This document shows positions 30,178-38,273 of a stretch of 64,000 nt of DNA, piece by piece. This stretch comes from Corynebacterium guangdongense (GTDB taxonomy: Bacteria; Actinomycetota; Actinomycetes; Mycobacteriales; Mycobacteriaceae). The stretch lies in NCBI RefSeq assembly GCF_030408915.1, contig NZ_CP047654.1, positions 806,001 to 870,000 of the forward strand, given 5' to 3'. The stretch's first letter is position 1; every line of letters begins with the position of its first letter. A program made the position numbers and the translations under genes. The notes under the pieces were generated by a model. The model saw nothing but the letters and a program-made list of their open reading frames with translations, made no database searches and was not told where the DNA came from.

Positions 30178-30967
30178 TTCCGTCCTGCAGCTGGCCAACC
30201 GGCTCCAGTTCATGACCGGCCGCGAGGTCCTGCACACCTCTCTGCGGGTGCCGAGCGTGGCGACGGTGCGTTTCGACGGCGCCGTCTGCGAAGCCGTGTG
30301 GCCCTACGGCAAGCACCTGTTCATGCAGTTCGGTGACGCCGTCCTCCACACGCACCTGAAGATGGAGGGCACCTGGGCGATGCACCTGGCGGGTGACCGC
30401 TGGCGCAAACCCGGCCACACCGCCCGAGTCGTCCTGCGGCTGGAGGGGGCGCCGCACCCGCGTCCCATCGAGGTCGTCGGCCACGAGCTCGGACTCGTCG
30501 AGGTTTTCCGGGCCCGGGAGTACCAGGAGAGGATCGGCTATCTCGGCCCGGACATTCTCGCCGGGGACTGGGAGACCGCGGGTCGCGCGGAGGCCAGGAG
30601 CCGGATCCTCGCCCGGCCCGACCGGGAGATCGGCCGCGCCCTGCTGGACCAGAAGAACCTCGCCGGCGTCGGCAACGAGTATCGAGCCGAGATCTGCTTC
30701 CTCGCCGGCGTCCACCCGGCGCGGCCGGTGCGTGACACCGACGTCGACGAGATTCTGGCCATCTCCCGGCGCATCATGTGGGCCAACCGGAACTCGCCCA
30801 TCCGCGTGACCACCGGGGTGCGTCGGGCCGGTGAGAACGCCTATGTCTTCGGACGCAACCGCCGCCCGTGCCGACGCTGCGGGACGCTGATCGAGAAGGA
30901 CTTTCTCGGCGGCGGCGAGGACCTGGAACGGGTCATCTGGTGGTGCCCGCACTGCCAGCCGGCCTAA
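30164..30967 (+). CDS. nei: Endonuclease VIII / formamidopyrimidine-DNA glycosylase family (Nei)
   Basis: A 267-residue Fpg/Nei-family DNA glycosylase. The catalytic N-terminus Met-Pro2-Glu3-Gly is intact, and HLKMEGTW carries the conserved lysine region. LDQKNLAGVGNEYRAEICFLAGVHP is the helix-two-turn-helix. The C-terminal zinc finger CRRCGTLIEK ... WWCPHC has four cysteines. It removes oxidised pyrimidines in base-excision repair. In mycobacteria nei follows lhr directly; here the PTS operon is inserted between them. Confidence 0.9.
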   Translation: MPEGDSVLQLANRLQFMTGREVLHTSLRVPSVATVRFDGAVCEAVWPYGKHLFMQFGDAVLHTHLKMEGTWAMHLAGDRWRKPGHTARVVLRLEGAPHPRPIEVVGHELGLVEVFRAREYQERIGYLGPDILAGDWETAGRAEARSRILARPDREIGRALLDQKNLAGVGNEYRAEICFLAGVHPARPVRDTDVDEILAISRRIMWANRNSPIRVTTGVRRAGENAYVFGRNRRPCRRCGTLIEKDFLGGGEDLERVIWWCPHCQPA

Positions 30968-30980
30968 GCGGAAACGCAAC

Positions 30981-31006
30981 GGGCCCCGCACAGCTGTGCG
31001 GGGCCC
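30981..31006. terminator. Bidirectional terminator between nei and the DedA gene
   Basis: A perfect 26-base palindrome: GGGCCCCGCACAG and its complement CTGTGCGGGGCCC meet without a spacer. It lies between two convergent stops. Confidence 0.65.
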
Positions 31007-31021
31007 GGGTGCTTCAGGAGG

Positions 31022-31693
31022 TTAACGGTAGGGCTTCTCCTCGATGACGGTCGTGGTGCCCTGGTCGGCGGCCGCCCGGGCCCGCTTGTTGGTGATCTCA
31101 CGGCGGATCAGCCAGCCGAAGACGAGGACGAGGATGAGCGCGAGGAGGATGTAGACCACCGTGGAGTACTGGTCGACGTAGACGGCGACCTGGTCCCAGG
31201 CGTCGCCGAGCCACATGCCCAGACCGATGAGGATGGCGTTCCAGATACCGGATCCCAGCAGGGTCCACGCCGAGAACTTCACGACGTTCATGCGGTCGAT
31301 GCCCGCCGGGATGGAGATCAGCGAACGCACGCCGGGGACGAGGCGGCCGAAGAACACGGAGGCCGGGCCGTACTTGTCGAACCAGCTCAGCGCCCGGTCC
31401 ACATCCTCACCCTCGACCAGCCACATCCAGTCGGCGATGCGGCGCAGTCGCGCGGCACCGACCGCCGCACCGACCCAGTAGAGCAGCAGCGCGCCGACCC
31501 AGGCGCCGATCGTTGCCCAGATGTAGGTGGGCCAGAAGCTCAGGCTGCCCTGGGTGATGGTGAAGCCCGCCAGGGGCAGGACGACCTCGGAGGGGATGGG
31601 CGGGAAGAGGTTCTCCAGCAGGATCGCGATGCCGACGCCGGGCGCTCCCATCAATTCCATCAGGGAGACGACCCAATTGACAATGGCATCCAT
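31022..31693 (-). CDS. DedA/SNARE-associated family membrane protein
   Basis: A 223-residue integral membrane protein. Five or six hydrophobic spans include LENLFPPIPSEVVLPLAGF (the family's re-entrant motif) and FFGRLVPGVRSLISIPAGI with the conserved F/YxGRxxPxxR arginines. DedA proteins are linked to lipid carrier recycling (undecaprenyl phosphate or phospholipid flipping) and membrane potential. The C-terminal 25 residues are charged and cytoplasmic. AAAGG precedes ATG 31693 by 10 bases. It is convergent with nei. Confidence 0.85.
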   Translation of the reverse strand: MDAIVNWVVSLMELMGAPGVGIAILLENLFPPIPSEVVLPLAGFTITQGSLSFWPTYIWATIGAWVGALLLYWVGAAVGAARLRRIADWMWLVEGEDVDRALSWFDKYGPASVFFGRLVPGVRSLISIPAGIDRMNVVKFSAWTLLGSGIWNAILIGLGMWLGDAWDQVAVYVDQYSTVVYILLALILVLVFGWLIRREITNKRARAAADQGTTTVIEEKPYR

Positions 31694-31899
31694 GCGACGA
31701 ACCTTTCGATCTTTCCGGGGACGGGTGCCCTGTCCCGAGGGGAGGGGAGGACCCGTGAAGTCTGGGGGACATTTTGCCGTACTTTCCCACCCGGGGCCTA
31801 TTCGACAGGCGTGGAATCCACTGCCAGTTGACTGGGCGTTGTTATCCCCGGCAACCGGGGCAGCCGGGCGCGACGGGATTGTCCGTTAATCTCGGGGCC

Positions 31900-32313
31900 A
31901 TGAATCTCCTCCTCAACGTCATTTGGGTCGTGTTCGGCGGCTGGCTTCTGGCGATCGGCTATTTCCTCTTTGGGCTCCTCGCCTGCCTGCTTGTCGTCAC
32001 CATCCCCGCCGGGGTCGCCAGCTTCCGCATGGCCAGCTTCGCCTTCTGGCCCTTCGGCCGCTCCGTCGTCCAGCCGGTCGGCGGCACCGGCGGGTTCTCG
32101 GTGGTCGGCAATGTCATCTGGTTTCTCGTCGCCGGACTGTGGCTGGCCATCGGTCACGTCACCACCGCCGCCGCCCAGGCAGTCACCGTCGTCGGCATCC
32201 CGCTGGCCCTCGCCAACATCCGCATGATCCCGGTAACCTGCTTCCCCTTCGGCCGGCGCATCGTCGCCACCGGCCGCGTCCCCGCCGGGTGGGAGCCGAT
32301 GGTCAGGATGTAG
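31900..32313 (+). CDS. YccF-domain membrane protein
   Basis: A 137-residue protein with two copies of the YccF pattern: the first half LLLNVIWVVFGGWLLAIGYF ... FAFWPFGRSV, and the second half VVGNVIWFLVAGLWLAIGHV ... CFPFGRRIV. Each is a hydrophobic span pair followed by an FPFGR/WPFGR turn. The role is unknown. TTAATC lies 8 bases before ATG 31900, consistent with a leaderless message. Confidence 0.82.
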   Translation: MNLLLNVIWVVFGGWLLAIGYFLFGLLACLLVVTIPAGVASFRMASFAFWPFGRSVVQPVGGTGGFSVVGNVIWFLVAGLWLAIGHVTTAAAQAVTVVGIPLALANIRMIPVTCFPFGRRIVATGRVPAGWEPMVRM

Positions 32314-32421
32314 CAGCCGACGTCGGCGAGCGGGATATCAGCCCTCGGCCTTTGACAGCACAGAACTGTTCGCCCGTGGCCTGGGACCCGACGCCTTCGA
32401 CGGGTGTCGGCCGGGCACGCG

Positions 32422-32453
32422 AAAGCCCCGCGACCCGGAGGAGGTCACGGGGC
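32422..32453 (-). terminator. pgi terminator
   Basis: On the minus strand GCCCCGTGACC pairs with GGTCGCGGGGC around an 8-base loop, followed by TTTC. Confidence 0.65.
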
Positions 32454-32464
32454 GCTCGGCGTGC

Positions 32465-34102
32465 TTAGCGGTGGGCGCGGTACCAGCCGATGAGCTCGTC
32501 GGTGGAGGAGTCACCGGTGTCGGCCGGGGCCTCGCCGGAGACGGCGGCGGCCAGATCGTTGGCCTGCTGCTTGCCCAGCTCCACGCCCCACTGGTCGAAG
32601 GAGTTGACGTCCCAGATGACGCCCTCGGTGAAGACGATGTGCTCGTAGAGGGCGATCAGCGCGCCGAGCGCGTGCGGGGTCAGCTCCTTTGCCAGGATGG
32701 TGGTGGTCGGGCGGTTGCCGGGCATGACCTTGTGCGGGGCGAGCTCCTCGGAGACGCCTTCGGCGGTGATCTCCTCGAGGGTCTTGCCGAAGGCCAGGAC
32801 CTTGGTCTGCGCGAAGAAGTTGCCCATCAGCAGGTCGTGCATGGAGCCCTCCCCGGAGGCGGTCGGCAGGTCCTGCTTGGGGGCGGCGAAACCGATGAAG
32901 TCGGCGGGCACCATCTTCGTGCCCTGGTGCATCAACTGGTAGAAGGCGTGCTGGCCGTTGGTGCCCGGCTCGCCCCAGTAGATCTGGCCCGTGTCGTAGG
33001 TGACCTGCGAGCCGTCGTGGCGCACGGACTTGCCGTTGGATTCCATGGTCAGCTGCTGCAGGTAGGCCGGGAAGCGGCCCAGATCCTGGGAGTAGGGGAG
33101 CACGGCGTGGGTCTGGGCACCGTGGAAATTGTTGTACCAGACGTTGAGCAGCGCCATCAGGACCGGGACGTTCTCGTGGAGGTCGGCGGTGCGGAAGTGG
33201 ACGTCCATCTCGTGGAAGCCCTGGAGGAAACGCATGAAGTCCTGCGGGCCGATGACCGACATCAGCGAGAGCCCGACTGCGGCGTCGACGGAGTAGCGGC
33301 CGCCGACCCACTCCCAGAACCCGAACATGTTCTTGGTGTCGATACCGAACTCGGCGACCTTCTCCGCGTTGGTGGACACCGCGACGAAGTGCTTGGCCAC
33401 GGCGGCCTCGTCGCCGCCGAACTTCTCCAGCAGCCAGCGCTTGGCGGCGTGGGCGTTGGAGAGGGTCTCCTGGGTGGTGAAGGTCTTGGAGGAGACGATG
33501 AACAGGGTCGACTCCGGGTTGAGCGTGTCGAGGACGGCGGTCATGTCGGCCGGGTCGACGTTGGAGACGAACTCCGCGGTGATACCGGCGGTGGCGTAGG
33601 TGCGCAGGGCGCGGGTGGCCATGGCCGGGCCGAGGTCGGAGCCGCCGATGCCGATGTTGACGACCTTCTTGATGGTGCGGCCGGAGTGTCCCAGCCACTC
33701 GCCGGAGCGCAGCGCGGAGGCGAAGTCGCGCATGCGGCCGAGGACCTCGTGCACGTCGGCGGCGACGTCCTGGCCGTCGACGACGAGATCGTCCTCGACC
33801 GGCAGGCGCAGCGCGGTGTGGAGGACCGCGCGGTCCTCGGTGTTGTTGATGTGCCCGCCGGTGAACATCGCCTCGGTGGCCTCGTCCAGGCCGGCCTTCT
33901 CGGCCAGGGCCACGAGGGCGTCGACGATCTCGTCGTCCACCAGGTTCTTGGAGAGGTCGACGTGCAGGCCGGCGGCGTCGAAGGTGTAGCTGGAGGCGCG
34001 GCAGGAGTCGTCAGCGAAGAGCTGGCGCAGAGAGACGTCCTTCTTGGCCGCGAAGAGGTCCGAGAGTGTCTTCCATTCCTGGGTGGCGGTGATGTCCGGC
34101 AT
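32465..34102 (-). CDS. pgi: Glucose-6-phosphate isomerase
   Basis: A 545-residue PGI interconverting glucose 6-phosphate and fructose 6-phosphate. [13 protein letters not shown] and SKTFTTQET bind the phosphate, [10 protein letters not shown] with SLMSVIGP is the PGI signature region, and [19 protein letters not shown] and [17 protein letters not shown] contain catalytic His/Lys positions. AAGGAG lies 10 bases before ATG 34102. Upstream is a perfect dyad GTAATC-CTCT-GATTAC. It supplies the first glycolytic step for sugars entering by the PTS. Confidence 0.96.
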   Translation of the reverse strand: MPDITATQEWKTLSDLFAAKKDVSLRQLFADDSCRASSYTFDAAGLHVDLSKNLVDDEIVDALVALAEKAGLDEATEAMFTGGHINNTEDRAVLHTALRLPVEDDLVVDGQDVAADVHEVLGRMRDFASALRSGEWLGHSGRTIKKVVNIGIGGSDLGPAMATRALRTYATAGITAEFVSNVDPADMTAVLDTLNPESTLFIVSSKTFTTQETLSNAHAAKRWLLEKFGGDEAAVAKHFVAVSTNAEKVAEFGIDTKNMFGFWEWVGGRYSVDAAVGLSLMSVIGPQDFMRFLQGFHEMDVHFRTADLHENVPVLMALLNVWYNNFHGAQTHAVLPYSQDLGRFPAYLQQLTMESNGKSVRHDGSQVTYDTGQIYWGEPGTNGQHAFYQLMHQGTKMVPADFIGFAAPKQDLPTASGEGSMHDLLMGNFFAQTKVLAFGKTLEEITAEGVSEELAPHKVMPGNRPTTTILAKELTPHALGALIALYEHIVFTEGVIWDVNSFDQWGVELGKQQANDLAAAVSGEAPADTGDSSTDELIGWYRAHR

Positions 34103-34154
34103 TGGCTGTGGCTCCTTGTGACAGGGGAACGTTCCGTAATTGAGATCACCAACG

Positions 34155-34170
34155 GTAATCCTCTGATTAC
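34155..34170. promoter_or_regulatory. Perfect dyad upstream of pgi
   Basis: GTAATC-CTCT-GATTAC, 6-base arms with a 4-base centre, 53 bases before the pgi start. A second palindrome GGAACGTTCC (34126-34135) lies nearer the gene. Either may be an operator; the regulator is unknown. Confidence 0.35.
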
Positions 34171-34256
34171 AAATGTAGTAAAAACCGCGTCATCGTGTGC
34201 CGTGTCACGCTGGAGATTTCGCCCTCCCCGCGTCACTTCTGGCTAGGCTGGCCGGC

Positions 34257-34574
34257 ATGAGCATCGTCAAGATCAACGCCATCACCGTTCCCGAGGGCGC
34301 CGGCACCACCCTGGAGGAGCGCTTCCAGGCCCGCAAGCACGCCATCGACGCCCAGCCCGGTTTCGAGGGCTTCCAGCTGCTGCGCCCGGTCAAGGGCGAG
34401 GAGCGCTACTTCGTCGTCACCCGCTGGGCCGACCAGGAGTCCTACGACGCCTGGTGGCAGGGTCAGGGTCAGGGCGCCCACGCCCAGAAGGACGGCGACG
34501 CCCCGCGCAAGCCGGTCTCGGACAAGGCGGAGCTGATGGAGTTCGAGGTCGTCCTGGACTCCACCGAGCAGTAG
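34257..34574 (+). CDS. mhuD: MhuD-like haem-degrading monooxygenase
   Basis: A 105-residue ABM-fold protein that aligns almost residue for residue with M. tuberculosis MhuD, including Asn7, Trp66 and His75, its key haem-binding and catalytic residues, and GFQLLRPVKGEERYFVVTRW. MhuD breaks haem down to mycobilin and iron without releasing CO, so this is a probable iron-acquisition enzyme. TAGGCT lies 7 bases before ATG 34257, suggesting a leaderless message. No DtxR-like box is obvious nearby. It is divergent from pgi. Confidence 0.85.
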   Translation: MSIVKINAITVPEGAGTTLEERFQARKHAIDAQPGFEGFQLLRPVKGEERYFVVTRWADQESYDAWWQGQGQGAHAQKDGDAPRKPVSDKAELMEFEVVLDSTEQ

Positions 34575-34618
34575 CACCCGCCCGGGTCGGTGGCTTTTCC
34601 GCCCGCCCGGACGGCAAT

Positions 34619-34634
34619 GCGCACACGTGTGCGC
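34619..34634. terminator. Short palindrome between convergent genes
   Basis: GCGCACACGTGTGCGC is a perfect 16-base palindrome between the mhuD stop and the next convergent stop. It has no T tract and is weak as a terminator. Confidence 0.35.
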
Positions 34635-34657
34635 GATTCGGGCAGGAATCCGGGATG

Positions 34658-35410
34658 CTAGGTCAGACGCTCGGCGGTGAAGACCGCCGGGCGTTCGTCA
34701 GTTCCACTCAGCGTCAGCGGCGCGCCCGCATGCTTGACGACGCTGGCCTGCCGCAGCCGCCGCCGGCCCAGCGGATAATCCACGTGGCGCGAGGCGCCCT
34801 CGAGCAGCAGCTCCGACTGGCGCAGCACCATCGGCCCGAAAACCTGCGTGAAGACGGAGTCACGCGGATCGACCTCGGAGATCTCCCCGTAGTGGAGCAC
34901 CCGGAGGTTCTTCGTCAACGCCTCCACCTCCGTCGCCGGGTCCGCGTCCTGTGACACCAGCGCATAGGTGGTCACCAGCCAGGTGCCCTCGGTCAGGGTC
35001 GGCGGGAGCTGCTCCTCGACGTCGGCCGGGATGGGATCCAGCGAGGCCCACACTTCCGAGGCGGGCACCCGCTCGAGGTTGGCGGGGAAGGGGTCGGCCT
35101 CGTCGGCCTCGGCGAAAAGCATCCGCTCCATGAGGGCGTCGTCCTGCTCGTCGCCCAGGGCGGGGTCGACCTCGAGTATGCAGCTGATCTGGAACAGCTC
35201 CAGATCCCGGACCCGCTCGATCTCCTCGTAGACGGCGACGTCACGCAGCTCCCAGAGGGTGAAGGCGTCGTCACTGGGCTGGGCGCGGCGGTCGACGTGC
35301 ACCACCCGGGCCAGGGCCGGGTCAATGCGTGCGATCCGCTCGGCGTACAGCGCCTCGGCGTCGGCGAGCTTTTCCGGATGAGCGACGAACTTGGTGATGT
35401 ACTGCTCCAC
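34658..35410 (-). CDS. Conserved hypothetical protein, coupled to chorismate mutase
   Basis: A 250-residue soluble, acidic protein that I do not recognise. It opens MEQYITKFVAHPEKLADAEA and contains two regions resembling each other loosely (HVDRRAQPSDDAFTLWELRD and TWLVTTYALVSQD), perhaps two small alpha/beta domains. It starts with GTG 35410, five bases after the stop of the chorismate mutase gene, so the two are one transcription unit. Codon use matches its neighbours. No catalytic motif stands out. Confidence 0.7.
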   Translation of the reverse strand: MEQYITKFVAHPEKLADAEALYAERIARIDPALARVVHVDRRAQPSDDAFTLWELRDVAVYEEIERVRDLELFQISCILEVDPALGDEQDDALMERMLFAEADEADPFPANLERVPASEVWASLDPIPADVEEQLPPTLTEGTWLVTTYALVSQDADPATEVEALTKNLRVLHYGEISEVDPRDSVFTQVFGPMVLRQSELLLEGASRHVDYPLGRRRLRQASVVKHAGAPLTLSGTDERPAVFTAERLT

Positions 35411-35414
35411 GGCG

Positions 35415-35783
35415 CTACCCCAGACGCCCGCGACCCAGGCGAAGCAGCACGTTGGCCAGGGTCGGACCCTCGTCGCCGAGCTCGTCGCGGAACTGGTTGA
35501 TGATGGCGACCTCGCGGGTGTGCACCAGACGGGTGCCGCCCGAGCCCATGCGGGTTTTGCCGATGGCCTGGGACACCGTCGTGCGGCGCTTCACCGCGTC
35601 AAGGATGATGCGGTCCAGACGGTCGATCTCCTGGCGGTACTCCTGGATCTCGGCGTCGGAGAGGGGATCATCGGTGCCGGTCGGCGTGCGGACCTCAAAC
35701 GCGTCCACGACGCGGGGTTCCCTTGGGTCTGCTTCCTCGTGGACGTCGCGGATGGTGTTGGGGTTCTGCTCGGCGTCGGTCAT
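35415..35783 (-). CDS. csm: Chorismate mutase (AroQ type)
   Basis: A 122-residue protein. An acidic extension of about 45 residues precedes an all-helical AroQ domain: EYRQEIDRLDRIILDAVKRR, SQAIGKTRMGSGGTRLVHTREVAII and a C-terminal LRLGRGRLG. This is the actinobacterial AroQ-delta form, which turns chorismate into prephenate and in C. glutamicum and M. tuberculosis is active only in complex with DAHP synthase through its C-terminus. CAGAAT lies 7 bases before ATG 35783, so it may be leaderless; ATG 35792 is in frame too. Confidence 0.88.
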   Translation of the reverse strand: MTDAEQNPNTIRDVHEEADPREPRVVDAFEVRTPTGTDDPLSDAEIQEYRQEIDRLDRIILDAVKRRTTVSQAIGKTRMGSGGTRLVHTREVAIINQFRDELGDEGPTLANVLLRLGRGRLG

Positions 35784-35858
35784 GCGGTCCATTCTGCCAC
35801 GCCCCGCGACCGCGGGGCTGCCGTGGTGTCGGGGGCGGGTAGTAGGTTGGTAGCCATC

Positions 35859-38273
35859 ATGGATTACTCTTCCCCCTTCTCCTCCGGTGCCGGGCGCCCC
35901 GCGGCACCTTCGTTGACTGACGGACTCAACGAGGCGCAGGCCGCCGCCGTAGAGCACATCGGGTCCCCGCTGCTGATCGTCGCCGGCGCCGGTTCCGGCA
36001 AGACCGCCGTCCTCACCCGCCGCATTGCCTTCCTCATGCAGGAACGCGGCGTCGCGCCCTGGCAGATACTGGCCATCACCTTCACCAACAAGGCCGCCGC
36101 TGAAATGAAGGAGCGCATCACCGGGCTCATTGGGCCGGTCGCCGAGCGCATGTGGGTGGCCACCTTCCACTCCATCTGCGTGCGGATCCTGCGCCAGCAG
36201 GCGCAGCTGGTGCCGGGGCTGAACACGAACTTCACCATCTACGACGGGGACGATCAGCGGCGGTTGCTGACGATGATCGGCAAGGACATGAGCCTCGACA
36301 TGAAGAAGTTCACCGCCCGGGTCCTGGCCAACAACATCTCCAACCACAAGAATGAGCTCATCGGCCCCGAGCAGGCGCTGGCGGAGGCGCACCAGACCAG
36401 GAACCCCTTCGAGACGACCATCGCCGAGGTCTACGCCGAGTACCAGAGGCGTCTGCGCGCCGCCAACGCCGTGGACTTCGACGACCTCATCGGCGAGGTC
36501 GTGCGCATTTTCCAGCAGCACCCGCAGGTCGTCGACCACTACCGCCGCCGTTTCCGCCACGTGCTCATCGATGAGTACCAGGACACCAACCACGCCCAGT
36601 ACATGCTGGTCGCTTCCCTGGTCGGCGACGGGCCGGACGCCCCGGAGCTGGCCGTGGTGGGTGACTCGGACCAGTCGATCTACGCCTTCCGCGGGGCGAC
36701 CATCCGCAACATCCAGGAGTTCGAGCGCGATTACCCGCAGGCCCGCACCATCCTGCTGGAGCAGAACTACCGCTCCACCCAGAACATCCTGTCGGCGGCC
36801 AACGCCGTCATCGCCCAGAACGAGGGCCGCCGCGAGAAGAACCTGTGGACCGACCACGGCACCGGGGAGCCGATCATCGGCTACGTCGCCGACAACGAGC
36901 ACGACGAGGCCCGCTTCATCGCCGCAGAGATCGACGCGCTGACGGACAAGGGCCGCCACTACTCCGACATTGCCGTGATGTACCGCACCAACAACGCCTC
37001 CCGCCCGCTGGAGGAGGTGTTCATGCGCTCCGGCATCCCCTACAAGGTCGTCGGCGGCACCCGCTTCTACGAACGCAAGGAAATCCGTGACGTCATCGCC
37101 TACCTGCGCGTGCTGGCGAACCCGGATGACACCGTCAGCCTGCGCCGCATCATCAACACCCCGCGCCGCGCCATCGGGGACAAGGCCCAGGGCGCGGTCG
37201 CGCTGCACGCCGACAACAACGGCGTCAGCTACGGCAAGGCGCTGGTCGACGCCGCCGACGGCCGGGTCGACATGCTCGCCACCCGCGCCGCCAACGCCAT
37301 CCGCGGCTTCGTCACCATGATGGATGAGCTGCGCGAGCTGGCCGAGGGCATCCGCAACGAGGTCACCGGCCAACCCGACCTCGGCGAACTCATCTCCCGG
37401 GTCCTCGACGTCACCGGTTACAAGGCGGAGCTGGAGAACTCCAACGACCCGCAGGACGGCGCCCGTCTGGACAACCTCAATGAGCTGGTCTCCGTCGCCC
37501 GGGAATTCTCCTCCGAGGCCGCCAACCAGATCGCGTACGCGGAGATGGACGGCGGCGAATTCGAGCTCGCCGACGGTGAAGCCGCGCCGGGTTCGCTGGA
37601 GGCCTTCCTTGAGCGCGTCTCGCTGGTGGCCGACGCCGACCAGATCCCCGACAACGAGTCCGGCGTGGTCACGCTGATGACCCTGCACACCGCCAAGGGG
37701 CTGGAGTTCCCGGTCGTCTTCGTCACCGGGTGGGAGGACGGGCAGTTCCCGCACCTGCGTGCGCTGGGGGATCCGGACGAGTTGTCCGAGGAACGCCGGC
37801 TGGCCTACGTCGGCATCACCCGCGCCCGCGAACAGCTCTACCTCACCCGCGCGATGCTGCGCTCCTCCTGGGGCAACCCGGTCACCAACCCGGCCTCCCG
37901 CTTCCTCGGCGAGATCCCGGAGGATCTCCTCGACTGGCGCCGCGAGGAGCCCACCGCCTCCTACGGCGGAGGCTGGGGCTCCGCCGGCGGTTCCGGGGCG
38001 TGGGGCTCGGGGGCGACACCCCGCAACCGTGCCGTGGGATCCCAGCGCACCAGCTCCCCGCAGCGGCGGGACCGCCAGATGCCCCGGGCCGCCGCCAAGA
38101 ACAGCGACCTGCAGCTGGCCGTCGGCGACCGCGTCAACCACGCCAAGTACGGGCTGGGCAAGGTCGTCGCCTCCGACGGCAGCGGTGCACGCGCCACCGT
38201 CACCATCGACTTCGGTTCCTCCGGCACGGTCCGGCTGATGCTTATCGGTGGCGTGCCGATGGAGAAGCTCTAG
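35859..38273 (+). CDS. pcrA: PcrA/UvrD1-type DNA helicase
   Basis: An 804-residue superfamily 1A helicase. Motifs in order: LNEAQAAAV (Q motif), GAGSGKTAVL (Walker A), AITFTNKAA, LIDEYQDTN (motif II), VVGDSDQSIYAFRGA, QNYRST, VTLMTLHTAKGLEF and YVGITRARE. The last 50 residues, LAVGDRVNHAKYGLGKVV, form the Tudor-like module that binds RNA polymerase. It acts in nucleotide-excision and transcription-coupled repair. ATG 35859 has a TAGGTT 10 bases upstream. Its stop shares CTAG with the convergent ABC permease stop. Confidence 0.95.
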   Translation: MDYSSPFSSGAGRPAAPSLTDGLNEAQAAAVEHIGSPLLIVAGAGSGKTAVLTRRIAFLMQERGVAPWQILAITFTNKAAAEMKERITGLIGPVAERMWVATFHSICVRILRQQAQLVPGLNTNFTIYDGDDQRRLLTMIGKDMSLDMKKFTARVLANNISNHKNELIGPEQALAEAHQTRNPFETTIAEVYAEYQRRLRAANAVDFDDLIGEVVRIFQQHPQVVDHYRRRFRHVLIDEYQDTNHAQYMLVASLVGDGPDAPELAVVGDSDQSIYAFRGATIRNIQEFERDYPQARTILLEQNYRSTQNILSAANAVIAQNEGRREKNLWTDHGTGEPIIGYVADNEHDEARFIAAEIDALTDKGRHYSDIAVMYRTNNASRPLEEVFMRSGIPYKVVGGTRFYERKEIRDVIAYLRVLANPDDTVSLRRIINTPRRAIGDKAQGAVALHADNNGVSYGKALVDAADGRVDMLATRAANAIRGFVTMMDELRELAEGIRNEVTGQPDLGELISRVLDVTGYKAELENSNDPQDGARLDNLNELVSVAREFSSEAANQIAYAEMDGGEFELADGEAAPGSLEAFLERVSLVADADQIPDNESGVVTLMTLHTAKGLEFPVVFVTGWEDGQFPHLRALGDPDELSEERRLAYVGITRAREQLYLTRAMLRSSWGNPVTNPASRFLGEIPEDLLDWRREEPTASYGGGWGSAGGSGAWGSGATPRNRAVGSQRTSSPQRRDRQMPRAAAKNSDLQLAVGDRVNHAKYGLGKVVASDGSGARATVTIDFGSSGTVRLMLIGGVPMEKL

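Noticed and set aside
32471..34246. 591-codon plus-strand frame opposite pgi
   Set aside because: Antisense to a certain pgi gene, with no recognisable product.
35415..38141. 908-codon minus-strand frame ending in chorismate mutase
   Set aside because: Only the last 122 codons are real; the rest is antisense to pcrA. The real start is ATG 35783.
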